NCBI GenBank assembly: GCA_029550865.1
Contig: JAKPGM010000046.1
Coordinates: 18,852 to 82,851 of the forward strand
From: Bacteroidota bacterium
GTDB taxonomy: Bacteria; Bacteroidota; Bacteroidia; Bacteroidales; DTGW01
Reading direction: 5' to 3'
Length of the DNA: 64,000 nt
In this document: positions 18,329 through 27,256 of the stretch, piece after piece
Numbering within the stretch: position 1 is the stretch's first letter
How the letters are laid out: each line of letters opens with the position of its first letter
Translations under genes and position numbers: made by a program
The notes under the pieces: generated by a model
Seen by the model: the letters and a program-made list of their open reading frames with translations, nothing else
Told to the model about the DNA's origin: nothing
Databases searched by the model: none

Positions 18329-19564
18329 ATGCAGGCAACCATCATTGCCATAGGAGATGAATTGTTGATTGGTAAAGTTGTTAATATCAATGCGGCCTAC
18401 ATAGCACGAAAACTCAACCTTATAGGAATTCGTGTAAGGGAAGCCACTGTGGTTGGTGATAATCGTCAGGAGATTTTACAGGCACTTGAACGTGCCCATG
18501 AGCAGAGCAAGGTTGTTATTCTTACCGGTGGACTTGGTCCAACGTCCGACGATATTACCAAACCTGCACTTTGTGAATATTTTGGATCAAAGTTGGTTTT
18601 TAATCCGGATGTACTGGAACAAATTAAAGTTTTTCTTACCAAACGTAGAGGTATACTTAATGAGCTTAACCAGAGTCAGGCATGGGTGCCCGATAATTGT
18701 GCCCTGTTGACCAATGCCATTGGCACAGCACCGGGAATGTTTTTTGAGAAAGAGGGACGGTGTTATTTTGCTTTGCCCGGCGTACCCTTTGAAATGGAGA
18801 AAATGCTTGACGAGCAGGTGATTCCGATTTTGATAGAAAAATTTAAGCTGGAGCATATATATCATCGAACTATCCTTACCACAGGAGTCGCCGAGTCGGT
18901 ATTGGCCGAAACAATTGCCAATTGGGAAAAGTCATTACCCCAGGAAGTAAAATTGGCCTATTTACCTTCTCCGGGAATTGTAAAGATTCGTCTTTCGGTT
19001 TACCATCATCCCCAGGGACAGGAGATGATTGCACAAGCCGAGCAACAATTGCATGCAATCATTCCAGAATATATCTTTGGATACGACGACGATACGCTGG
19101 AAAGTGTGGTAGGAAGATTATTACTCGAACGTGGGGCTACAGTTTCAACAGCCGAAAGTTGTACGGGTGGGAATATAGCTTTGTCCATCGTCTCAGTAGC
19201 AGGCGCTTCGGCCTATTTTAAGGGCGGATTAATAGCCTACTCCAACGAGGTAAAAATCCAGGAGCTTGGAGTTGACCCAAAAATTCTGGAAACCCATGGA
19301 GCTGTAAGTCGTCAAACGGCAGAAGCTATGGCATTGGGCTGCTTAAAAAAATTCAAAACGCAATTTGCGTTGGCGGTTACCGGGATAGCTGGTCCCGACG
19401 GAGGAACACCTGAAAAGCCTGTTGGAACTGTTTGGATTGCTGTCGCCACTGAATCAAAAGTGATAAGCAACGATTTTCTATTTGGCGATAATCGCATGCG
19501 GAATATTCAGCGGAGTACCATAGCTGCGCTTAATTTATTGAGAAAAGCTATTCTTGATTGCTAA
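18329..19564 (+). CDS. cinA: CinA-like protein (nicotinamide-nucleotide amidase family)
   Basis: This 411-residue protein has two domains. The N-terminal one (about 1-170) is the MoCF-like part with AIGDELLIGKVVN and ILTGGLGPTSDD, linked to ADP-ribose or NAD-derived pyrophosphate cleavage. The C-terminal one (about 255-408) is the CinA amidase part with TAESCTGGNIA, and GIAGPDGGTPEKPVGTVWIA. Such proteins recycle pyridine nucleotides by deamidating NMN. It is probably co-transcribed with metA, with a 9-bp gap. Confidence 0.95.
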   Translation: MQATIIAIGDELLIGKVVNINAAYIARKLNLIGIRVREATVVGDNRQEILQALERAHEQSKVVILTGGLGPTSDDITKPALCEYFGSKLVFNPDVLEQIKVFLTKRRGILNELNQSQAWVPDNCALLTNAIGTAPGMFFEKEGRCYFALPGVPFEMEKMLDEQVIPILIEKFKLEHIYHRTILTTGVAESVLAETIANWEKSLPQEVKLAYLPSPGIVKIRLSVYHHPQGQEMIAQAEQQLHAIIPEYIFGYDDDTLESVVGRLLLERGATVSTAESCTGGNIALSIVSVAGASAYFKGGLIAYSNEVKIQELGVDPKILETHGAVSRQTAEAMALGCLKKFKTQFALAVTGIAGPDGGTPEKPVGTVWIAVATESKVISNDFLFGDNRMRNIQRSTIAALNLLRKAILDC

Positions 19565-19623
19565 ATCTATTTTTTAGGGAAGTCACTTAAGTAATTTTGT
19601 AAATTTGTCCTTAAAAAGTTTAG

Positions 19624-20958
19624 ATGCAATTAAAGTCTCTTGGACATACGCTTCAGTTTCGTTTGCGTAGTTTAGTTCTTAAATTACCCAAACGTACGGT
19701 CATTATCCTGGTTTGTGTGTTAATTGGTATAGTAGCTGGTTTTTCGGTTTTCCTCTTAAAAAATTTATTGATATACGTTCATTATTTCATTCAATTTGTT
19801 ATAAATCAAAAGTATTCCAATTTACTTTATGCTCTTCTTCCGTCTATGGGGTTATTTTTAACTCTAATTTATTTGCAGATATTTCACAAGGAAGGGCTAA
19901 AGTTTGGCATTAGTCCTATACTTTATGCCATAAAGAATAAGTCCTCCAATATCGATCGTAAGCATATGTATGGTCATTTGTTTTCCAGTGCTTTTACGGT
20001 GGGTTTTGGGGGTTCAGCGGGTTTCGAGGCTCCGATTGTAGCTACGGGTTCGGCCATTGGTTCTAATTTAGCCCGATATTTTAAAATTACCGACGATGAT
20101 CGGAATGTTTTGCTGGCAAGCGGTGCGGCAGCTGGTATTTCTGCAGTTTTTAATGCCCCCATAGCTGGTGTGCTTTTTGCTATCGAGGTATTACTTGCCG
20201 AAACGACAGTAGCAGCTTTCATTCCCTTGTTGTTTGCCAGTGCCACTGCGGCTGTGGTGTCACGAATTTTGTTTCAGGGTCAGCTATTTGTGCTTATTAC
20301 CACAGGCTGGAAAATTGATGCTATTCCGATTTATGTTTTACTGGGTATTCTGGCTGGGTTATATGCTGTAATCATTATTCGACAATCGTTCAGCATTAAA
20401 AGGCGCTTTGAAGCAATATCTAATAAATGGTATCGTGCGGCTGTTGGTGGAGTTGCATTAGCCTTGCTAATTTTTCTTTTTCCTCCGTTGTTTGGTGAGG
20501 GATATTTTTCAATACAGGCTATTTTCAATCAGCAGGAGGTTACAATAGTCAATAATCAATTGTTTCAGCCGTATGCATTTCTGCCTCTTATTAGCATTCT
20601 TGTATTGTTGTATGTAAAGATTTTAGCAACCAGTATTACTATCTCGGCGGGTGGGAACGGTGGCATTTTTGCCCCTTCACTTGTTATGGGAGGTTTTTTG
20701 GGTTATTGGCTTGCAATCGCCCTTAATTACACAGGACTTTTTAACTTGAATGTCATCAATTTTACTGTAGTTGGCATGGCGGGAGTCCTTTCAGGAGTTC
20801 TCAAAACACCCCTAACGGCAGTGTTTCTCATTGCCGAAATGACTGGTGGTTATTCACTTTTTGTGCCCCTCATGTTAGTTTCGGCTTGTGCTTATTATGT
20901 GGCTTCGTTTTTTGAGCACAAGTCGATATACGCAAAAGAGCTAGAAATACGTTTATAA
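19624..20958 (+). CDS. ClC-family chloride channel/transporter
   Basis: This 444-residue membrane protein has the ClC signatures: GFGGSAGFEAPIV with the gating Glu135, GISAVFNAPIAGVLFAIE, and NGGIFAPSLVMGG. It lacks C-terminal CBS domains. In the E. coli exchanger the intracellular proton Glu follows the IE of the FIIEE segment; here the sequence is FAIEVLL, so that position is Val189, as in several ClC channels. It may therefore be a channel or an uncoupled carrier. Two TAnnTTTG boxes in the 59-bp spacer (19592-19599, 19600-19607) suggest its own promoter. Confidence 0.92.
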   Translation: MQLKSLGHTLQFRLRSLVLKLPKRTVIILVCVLIGIVAGFSVFLLKNLLIYVHYFIQFVINQKYSNLLYALLPSMGLFLTLIYLQIFHKEGLKFGISPILYAIKNKSSNIDRKHMYGHLFSSAFTVGFGGSAGFEAPIVATGSAIGSNLARYFKITDDDRNVLLASGAAAGISAVFNAPIAGVLFAIEVLLAETTVAAFIPLLFASATAAVVSRILFQGQLFVLITTGWKIDAIPIYVLLGILAGLYAVIIIRQSFSIKRRFEAISNKWYRAAVGGVALALLIFLFPPLFGEGYFSIQAIFNQQEVTIVNNQLFQPYAFLPLISILVLLYVKILATSITISAGGNGGIFAPSLVMGGFLGYWLAIALNYTGLFNLNVINFTVVGMAGVLSGVLKTPLTAVFLIAEMTGGYSLFVPLMLVSACAYYVASFFEHKSIYAKELEIRL

Positions 20959-20970
20959 ATTAAAAAAGCT

Positions 20971-21723
20971 ATGATTAAAATTGGATTGATGGGCTTTGGC
21001 CGGGCAGGCAAGGCCGTTGCTACAGTGTTTTTGAGGCATCATGAATTTAGTCTCGAATGGGTGATGCGAAAACAAAAATTGTTGTCACATCGTTCAGCTG
21101 CTGAATTTTTGGGTATTGATACGCCGGATCCAGGTGAAATTATATCGGTGGATGAATGCGACATCAATGATGTGTTGGAAAAGAAACCCGTTGATTATAT
21201 AGTAGATTTCTCTAATGAGGAGAGTATTTATCAATATGCAAATGCTGCTGCTGAAAGAAGAGTTAAAATTGTTTCGGCTATTTCGCATTATAGCGATAAA
21301 ACTATTAGTTTTTTGAAAGAGATAGCCCAAAAAACCGTTGTATTCTGGTCGCCCAATATTACCTTAGGCGTTAATTACTTAATGTTTGCGGCTAAATTTT
21401 TAAAAAAGATTGCCCCGTGGGTAGATATTGTGGTGCTCGAAGAACATTTCAAACAAAAGCAGGGGGTTTCGGGAACAGCCTTAAAAATAGCTGATGTTCT
21501 TGATGTAAATTATTCGCAAATAAGCTCCATACGGGCGGGGGGCATAGTTGGTAAGCACGAAATCATTTTTGGGTTTCCATTTCAAACAGTTCGACTTATC
21601 CATGAGTCGATATCGCGTGAAGCGTTTGGAAATGGGGCTATATTTGTAGCAAAGAATCTGGAACATAAGGAGACCGGGTTCTATCGTTTCGAAGACTTAT
21701 TATTGCCTTATTTCTCTGAATAA
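20971..21723 (+). CDS. dapB: 4-hydroxy-tetrahydrodipicolinate reductase (variant active site)
   Basis: This 250-residue protein has an N-terminal NAD(P) fold (GLMGFGRAGKAV) and the DapB C-terminal signature (SIRAGGIVGKHEIIFGFPFQT, SREAFGNGAIFVA). It reduces the dipicolinate precursor in lysine and diaminopimelate synthesis. The usual HHxxKxDAPSGT motif reads EHFKQKQGVSGTA. His159 and Lys163 keep their spacing, but the second His is Phe and the loop before SGT is one residue shorter. It is likely still an active reductase. Gaps of 12 and 8 bp to its neighbours suggest co-transcription with the ClC and antiporter genes. Confidence 0.85.
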   Translation: MIKIGLMGFGRAGKAVATVFLRHHEFSLEWVMRKQKLLSHRSAAEFLGIDTPDPGEIISVDECDINDVLEKKPVDYIVDFSNEESIYQYANAAAERRVKIVSAISHYSDKTISFLKEIAQKTVVFWSPNITLGVNYLMFAAKFLKKIAPWVDIVVLEEHFKQKQGVSGTALKIADVLDVNYSQISSIRAGGIVGKHEIIFGFPFQTVRLIHESISREAFGNGAIFVAKNLEHKETGFYRFEDLLLPYFSE

Positions 21724-21731
21724 ATAAAACC

Positions 21732-22904
21732 ATGACAGGTGCCATTATCATAACGCTTTGTATTTTATTACTACTCTCGTACGTTTTTGATATCACGGCT
21801 TCAAAAACAAAATTACCCTCTGTAATACTTTTACTTGTCTTGGGATTGGTAATGCGAAAGGCAGTTGATACGCTGTCGATTAGTATGCCTAATCTTGCAC
21901 CCGTATTACCTCTCCTGGGTACCATAGGGCTTATTCTTATTGTGCTTGAAGGTTCCCTCGAACTCGAATTCAATAAATCTAAGTTTCCCTTGATTGCTAA
22001 ATCCTCTTTGTTGGCTCTGCTGTCGATTGTTGTTCTTACTATATCTTTTGCAACGGCATTTTTTTATTTCACCCATTTGCCTTTTAGAAGTTGCTTGATT
22101 AATGCTCTTCCGTTGTCTATTATCAGTAGTGCTATTGCAATTCCTACCAGCAGAAATTTTAGTGCTGAAAATCGAGAGTTTATTGTTTATGAAAGCAGTT
22201 TGTCGGATATTTTTGGAGTTATTTTGTTCAATTTTATAATATATAATGATTCTTTGGGCATAAATGCAGTAGGTCATTTTTTTATTCAAATTGTTCTCAT
22301 TGCGTTTCTTTCTTTTATAGTAACGGTGGGACTATTGCTGTTGCTTCGTAAGTTAAATCATCATGTACGATACACGCCTATCATATTATTGATAATTCTG
22401 GTATATGCAGTTTCTAAAGAATTACACCTGCCTGCTTTGTTATTTATCCTGGTCCTGGGCTTATTTTTTGCTAATTTTGAAAAGTTAGCGCACTTTAATG
22501 CGATTCAAAAGCTACATCCTGACGTTTTAAAAATTGAAATCAAACGATTTAAAGAACTTACTGTGGAAATGACCTTTCTCATTCGGTCGCTTTTTTTTCT
22601 TCTGTTTGGTTTTATGATTGAAACGTCCAAACTGTTTGATTTAGGTTCTTTTCTGTGGTCATTGGGAATTATTGTGGCTATTTATGGAAGTCGTTGGGTC
22701 TTACTAAAAATATTTAAACTTTCGATTCAACCCTTATTATTTATAGTTCCACGTGGATTAATAACTATTCTATTATTTCTTTCAATTCCTACCGAACATG
22801 CTGTATTTATTGTGAATGATTCGTTAGTTATACAGGTTATCATATTTACAGCTTTGCTCATGATGTTTGGAATGTTTGGGGTAAAACGTTCGATGTCGGT
22901 GTGA
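21732..22904 (+). CDS. cation/proton antiporter (CPA family)
   Basis: This 390-residue protein has about twelve hydrophobic segments and the CPA-type pattern PSVILLLVLGLVMRK near the start. PLSIISSAIAIPTSRN and ESSLSDIFGVILFNF supply the conserved polar residues of the ion site, with the Asp of SLSDIFG as the probable ion-binding acid. It would exchange sodium or potassium for protons. There is no C-terminal regulatory domain. It starts 8 bp after dapB. Confidence 0.88.
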   Translation: MTGAIIITLCILLLLSYVFDITASKTKLPSVILLLVLGLVMRKAVDTLSISMPNLAPVLPLLGTIGLILIVLEGSLELEFNKSKFPLIAKSSLLALLSIVVLTISFATAFFYFTHLPFRSCLINALPLSIISSAIAIPTSRNFSAENREFIVYESSLSDIFGVILFNFIIYNDSLGINAVGHFFIQIVLIAFLSFIVTVGLLLLLRKLNHHVRYTPIILLIILVYAVSKELHLPALLFILVLGLFFANFEKLAHFNAIQKLHPDVLKIEIKRFKELTVEMTFLIRSLFFLLFGFMIETSKLFDLGSFLWSLGIIVAIYGSRWVLLKIFKLSIQPLLFIVPRGLITILLFLSIPTEHAVFIVNDSLVIQVIIFTALLMMFGMFGVKRSMSV

Positions 22905-22908
22905 AAAA

Positions 22909-22941
22909 AACCGGTTTTTCATTTTTTTCGAAAAACCGGTT
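22909..22941 (-). terminator. rho-independent terminator of yceI
   Basis: A 12-bp stem, AACCGGTTTTTC (22909-22920) with GAAAAACCGGTT (22930-22941), is followed on the minus strand by a T run. It lies just past the yceI stop and also sits after the antiporter gene. Confidence 0.8.
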
Positions 22942-22963
22942 AGAATCAACTACGGCCAGTTGT

Positions 22964-23581
22964 TTATTGAACCTTATTAAATTCAAGTTTTAAGGATACA
23001 TTGACTTCATTGCCAACTACTGCACCACCAGCTTCGGTAAGGGCATTCCACTTAAGTCCGTAATCAAATCGGTTGATTACAGCAGAGGCCTTAAAACCTG
23101 CCTTAATATTTCCATAGGGATCTTTAGCGGTTCCGCCATAGGTAACATCAAATTTTACTGTTTTTGTAACATCCCGGATGGTCAAATCGCCTACCAGCTC
23201 GTACTTATTACCACTCACTTTTTTAAACGACTTGCTTTTAAAGGTCATTTTGGGAAATTTAGCTGCATTGAAAAAATCATCGCCTTTTAAATGGTTATCC
23301 CGCATTTCATTATCGGTGTTAATGCTATTAACGTCGACCGAGAAATCAATTACGGCGTCAGTGAAATCGTCATTCTTACTTACAATGCTACCATCAAAGG
23401 TACGGAAGCTACCCTCAACCTCAGAAATTACAAGATGTTGTACCGAGAACTTTACCGTTGAGTGCGCCTTGTCTACCTGCCATTTCGACTGTGCTTGTAA
23501 TCCGCCCTGAGCAAACAATCCAGCGAGCAAAAACGCTGCTGCTAATCGGAAATGAACAAAGAAATTTGCTGTTTTTTTCAT
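22964..23581 (-). CDS. YceI-family periplasmic lipid-binding-like protein
   Basis: This 205-residue protein has a Sec signal peptide ending near GLQAQ and then a complete YceI lipocalin-like barrel: WQVDKAHSTVKFSVQHL, FRTFDGSIVSKNDDF, DNHLKGDDFFNAAKFPKMTF, GDLTIRDVTKTV. The fold binds isoprenoid-type lipids. It is divergent from an HxlR regulator gene 142 bp away, which suggests that the regulator controls it. Confidence 0.95.
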   Translation of the reverse strand: MKKTANFFVHFRLAAAFLLAGLFAQGGLQAQSKWQVDKAHSTVKFSVQHLVISEVEGSFRTFDGSIVSKNDDFTDAVIDFSVDVNSINTDNEMRDNHLKGDDFFNAAKFPKMTFKSKSFKKVSGNKYELVGDLTIRDVTKTVKFDVTYGGTAKDPYGNIKAGFKASAVINRFDYGLKWNALTEAGGAVVGNEVNVSLKLEFNKVQ

Positions 23582-23675
23582 AATCTTACAATTTTAAATT
23601 TAACAATAGTTACTTATTGATACTAAATGTATTTTTTATACTAACATAATAACAAGAACCCTGGAAATTTGTTTA

Positions 23676-23683
23676 TAACTTTG
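23676..23683 (+). promoter_or_regulatory. candidate -7 box for the HxlR gene
   Basis: TAACTTTG fits the TAnnTTTG consensus 40 bp before the start codon. No good -33 box is seen at the ideal distance, so this is tentative. Confidence 0.4.
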
Positions 23684-23723
23684 AGGGTTTTTCTGTTGAA
23701 ATCGTTGAAGAATAGAAAAAAAC

Positions 23724-24074
23724 ATGAGTGAAGAAAAATTTTGTCCTATTAAGGATGTACTGGACAGGGTAGGGGATAAGTGGTCGATTTATGTTATTAC
23801 AACCCTGGGGAAAGAAGGAGTATTGCGTTTTAACGAGCTTAAGCATCATATTCAGGGTATTTCTCAAAAAATGTTGACATATACCTTGCGTCATCTGGAG
23901 GAAGATGGTTTGGTAGAACGTCATTATTTTGCTGAAATACCTCCAAGGGTTGAATATCGACTCACTCCAATTGGAATAAGTTTACTCGAACAGCTCAATA
24001 ATCTTTCTCAGTGGGCAATGCAATACCATGAAGAAATTCTACAAGCCAGGAGGAACTTTAAATTAAAATCTTAA
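23724..24074 (+). CDS. HxlR-family transcriptional regulator
   Basis: This 116-residue winged-helix protein has the HxlR pattern: CPIKDVLDRVGDKWSIYVITTL, FNELKHHIQGISQKMLTYTLRHLEEDGLVER and a wing with VEYRLTPIG. Cys7 matches the redox-sensing cysteine of YodB/HypR-type members. A role in oxidant or electrophile response with the divergent yceI as target is inferred. recG begins 24 bp downstream on the same strand. Confidence 0.93.
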   Translation: MSEEKFCPIKDVLDRVGDKWSIYVITTLGKEGVLRFNELKHHIQGISQKMLTYTLRHLEEDGLVERHYFAEIPPRVEYRLTPIGISLLEQLNNLSQWAMQYHEEILQARRNFKLKS

Positions 24075-24098
24075 CTTTGTTTGTGATTCTCAAATCCC

Positions 24099-26198
24099 AT
24101 GAGTTCCCTGGATACACCTGTAAAATATTTACCAGGTATTGGTCCCAAACGTGCTGAGATTCTTGCAGCAGACCTGAATATCGTCACGGTTGAGGATTTA
24201 TTGCTGTACTTCCCTTACAAACATGTTGATAAAACGCGTTTCTATAAAATTAATGAGCTCGCCCCTGATTTACCCTACATACAGATTATTGGTAAGATTG
24301 TTGGTTACCAGATGGTAGGTGAAGGCATAAAAAAAAGATTGGTAGCCACTTTTATTGATGATACTGGCGCAATAGAGCTGGTATGGTTTCAGGGACATAA
24401 ATGGGTACAGCAAACCTATACGATTAATACCTTGTACATTGTTTATGGAAAACCCAATTTTTTTAATGGAAAATATAGTATTCCCCATCCAGAAATAGAT
24501 CCCTTCACAGATGATCAAAGTTTTAGGCCTGCATTGCAGCCCTATTACAACACCACTGAACGGATGAAGAAATACTTCATGACTTCGCGGTGGATACACA
24601 AACTCATGGGACATTGCCTGGAAAAATATCTGAAGGAAGTCGAAGAAACCCTCCCAACCTACTTGATTAAAAGTTTGAATCTTGTTTCGCTTCGCGATGC
24701 CTTGCAAAGTATACATTACCCCCAATCTATTGCGGAACTAAAAAAAGCAGAGTACCGTTTAAAATTTGAAGAGCTTTTTACCATTCAACTCAACCTTGCC
24801 TATCAAAAGTCGATTCGAAAAAAGATGCCCTCGTCCCTGATATGTAGGCAGGTAGGCGATTTGTTTCATTCGTTTTATCAGCATAATTTGCCTTTTGAGC
24901 TTACTAATGCCCAGAAAAGGGTAATCAAGGAAATACGTAAGGATTTGGGCTCGGGACATCAGATGAATCGTTTACTGCAGGGCGATGTAGGGAGCGGTAA
25001 AACGCTGGTAGCGCTTATGACCATGCTCATTGCGCTCGACAATGGATTTCAAACCTGTTTGATGGCTCCTACTGAAATTCTTGCAAATCAACATTATGAA
25101 AGTTTTGTCCGTCTGTTGCAGAATTTACCTATTAATATCCAGTTACTTACAGGATCGACAAAAAAATCGGCACGACGACAGATAATGGAAGGTCTGTCCG
25201 AAGGTACTACGCACATACTCATTGGCACTCATGCCCTCATAGAGGATAATGTGCAGTTTAAAAATCTTGGGTTAGTTATCATCGATGAGCAACATCGTTT
25301 TGGGGTGGCACAGCGGGCCAAATTATGGCAAAAAAACACTTCACCCCCCCATGTGTTGGTGATGACGGCGACACCCATCCCGCGAACGTTGGCCATGACT
25401 CTGTATGGCGACCTTGATGTGTCGGTTATTGACGAATTGCCGCCAGGAAGGAAGCCTATCATCACCCGACATTTCACCGACCTACAGCGCGAAAAGGTAA
25501 TAGCCCTGATAAAGCGGGAAATTGAATTGGGACGACAGGTGTACATTGTTTTTCCCCTCATTAAAGAGTCTGAAAAACTCGACCTGAAAGCTTTGGAAAA
25601 AGGGTTTCATCAACTTCAGAAGCAGTTTCCCCCTCCACAGTATAGCCTTTGTATGGTTCATGGGCAAATGAAAGCTGCAGAAAAGGATGAGGCTATGAAA
25701 GGTTTTGTTGAGGGGAAGCATCATATGCTGGTATCAACCACTGTCATTGAGGTAGGGGTGAATGTGCCGAATGCATCGGTTATGGTAATTGAGAATGCCG
25801 AGAGGTTTGGTCTGTCGCAGTTGCATCAATTGCGTGGTAGGGTGGGTAGAGGGGCCGATCAGAGCTACTGTATATTGCTTACCAGCCATAAATTGTCGGA
25901 GGATGCCCGAAAACGGATGCACATCATGGAAACTTCGAATGATGGATTTGTAATTGCAGAAGCCGATTTAAAACTCCGTGGCCCTGGCGATATTGAGGGA
26001 ACGCAACAAAGTGGAATGCCTTTTGAACTTCATATCGCCAATCTGGCGAAAGACCAGCAAATACTGCAAATGGCTAAGGATATAGCAATGGATATTGTGG
26101 AAAAAGACCCTCTACTCAATTCTCCCGAAAACGTCAAACTTAAATTTCTGGTCTCAAAAACAAGAAAGGAAAACATTAATTGGAGTTTAATCAGCTGA
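24099..26198 (+). CDS. recG: ATP-dependent DNA helicase RecG
   Basis: This 699-residue full-length branch-migration helicase remodels stalled forks and Holliday junctions. The N-terminal wedge has an OB fold (about 60-140, IDDTGAIELVWF). Walker A is GDVGSGKT (295-302), the DEAH-like motif reads IIDEQHRFG, motif III is VMTATPIPRTLA, and the C-terminal helicase half has STTVIEVGVNVPNA and QLRGRVGRG. The length is close to the E. coli enzyme. It starts 24 bp after the HxlR gene. Confidence 0.98.
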   Translation: MSSLDTPVKYLPGIGPKRAEILAADLNIVTVEDLLLYFPYKHVDKTRFYKINELAPDLPYIQIIGKIVGYQMVGEGIKKRLVATFIDDTGAIELVWFQGHKWVQQTYTINTLYIVYGKPNFFNGKYSIPHPEIDPFTDDQSFRPALQPYYNTTERMKKYFMTSRWIHKLMGHCLEKYLKEVEETLPTYLIKSLNLVSLRDALQSIHYPQSIAELKKAEYRLKFEELFTIQLNLAYQKSIRKKMPSSLICRQVGDLFHSFYQHNLPFELTNAQKRVIKEIRKDLGSGHQMNRLLQGDVGSGKTLVALMTMLIALDNGFQTCLMAPTEILANQHYESFVRLLQNLPINIQLLTGSTKKSARRQIMEGLSEGTTHILIGTHALIEDNVQFKNLGLVIIDEQHRFGVAQRAKLWQKNTSPPHVLVMTATPIPRTLAMTLYGDLDVSVIDELPPGRKPIITRHFTDLQREKVIALIKREIELGRQVYIVFPLIKESEKLDLKALEKGFHQLQKQFPPPQYSLCMVHGQMKAAEKDEAMKGFVEGKHHMLVSTTVIEVGVNVPNASVMVIENAERFGLSQLHQLRGRVGRGADQSYCILLTSHKLSEDARKRMHIMETSNDGFVIAEADLKLRGPGDIEGTQQSGMPFELHIANLAKDQQILQMAKDIAMDIVEKDPLLNSPENVKLKFLVSKTRKENINWSLIS

Positions 26199-26355
26199 CC
26201 AAGCTTTTTTCCAGAGAAAAATCCTCCCCCTTTTTTATATCGATAATTTAAAAACATTCCAAACTACGCTGGTTGTCAGGTAAATTAAAAACCGACTATT
26301 ATATTTGTTCGCATTTTTTAAAAAAATTTTGGTTGTTGAAAAAAAATTAAATAGG

Positions 26356-27228
26356 ATGGGACTTAAAATTATAGTATTAGCGAAGCAGGTTCCGGATACG
26401 CGCAATGTAGGCAAGGATGCAATGAAAGCCGATGGGACAGTCAACAGGGCTGCATTGCCTGCTATTTTTAATCCCGAAGATTTAAATGCGCTGGAACAGG
26501 CATTACGTTTAAAAGATCAGATTCCTGGTACAACTGTTACGTTGCTCACCATGGGGCCCGTTAGAGCGGCAGAAATTTTGCGCGAAGGTTTATTCCGTGG
26601 TGCCGACGATGGTATTTTGCTTACCGACCGGGCATTTGCTGGGTCGGATACCCTGGCCACTTCTTATGCGCTTTCGTGTGCCATTCGAAAGATTGGTAAG
26701 TTCGATTTAATCTTTGCGGGTCGTCAGGCTATTGATGGCGATACGGCTCAGGTAGGTCCCCAGGTAGCCGAAAAGCTCGGCATACCTCAAATTACCTACG
26801 CTGAAGATGTTCTGTTTGTTAAAGATGGAGCAATCCGCGTTAAACGCCGTCTCGAAAGGGGAGTAGAAATTGTTGAGGGTAAACTTCCCATATTGGTTAC
26901 CGTCAATGGGTCAGCTCCCGCATGCCGTCCCAGAAATGCCAGGTTGCTAATGAAATACAAACACGCTACTACCATTAGCGAACGGGCTGAAAAATCGGAA
27001 GATTACATGGCACTAATCAACGAAAAACCCTATCTGAACATAAAAGAATGGAGTGTTAACGATATCGAATGCGATCGCGAACAGTTAGGTCTAAGCGGTT
27101 CGCCAACCAAGGTTAAAAAGATCGAAAACATTGTTTTCCAGGTCAAAGAAGCTAAAAGACTTACCGACAGCGATTCCGATATCAATCAGCTGATGAAAGA
27201 GTTGATTGAAAATCATACCATCGGATGA
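26356..27228 (+). CDS. etfB: electron transfer flavoprotein beta subunit
   Basis: This 290-residue ETF beta subunit passes electrons from acyl-CoA dehydrogenase. It shows KIIVLAKQVPDTRNVGKDAM, NPEDLNALEQALRLKD, VTLLTMGPVRAAEILREGLFRGAD and FAGRQAIDGDTAQVGPQVAEKLGIP. The frame is open to 26305, but the ATG at 26356 gives the family start MGLKIIVLAKQ. A TATATTTG box at 26300-26307 may be the -7 element of the etfB-etfA-acyl-CoA dehydrogenase operon. Confidence 0.96.
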   Translation: MGLKIIVLAKQVPDTRNVGKDAMKADGTVNRAALPAIFNPEDLNALEQALRLKDQIPGTTVTLLTMGPVRAAEILREGLFRGADDGILLTDRAFAGSDTLATSYALSCAIRKIGKFDLIFAGRQAIDGDTAQVGPQVAEKLGIPQITYAEDVLFVKDGAIRVKRRLERGVEIVEGKLPILVTVNGSAPACRPRNARLLMKYKHATTISERAEKSEDYMALINEKPYLNIKEWSVNDIECDREQLGLSGSPTKVKKIENIVFQVKEAKRLTDSDSDINQLMKELIENHTIG

Positions 27229-27256
27229 CATTCGTTTAATGAAAAAATTTGAAAAC

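Noticed and set aside
20971..21723. dapB as an inactive pseudoenzyme because of the changed HHxxK motif
   Set aside because: His159 and Lys163 keep their spacing and SGTA is intact, so an active variant is more likely.
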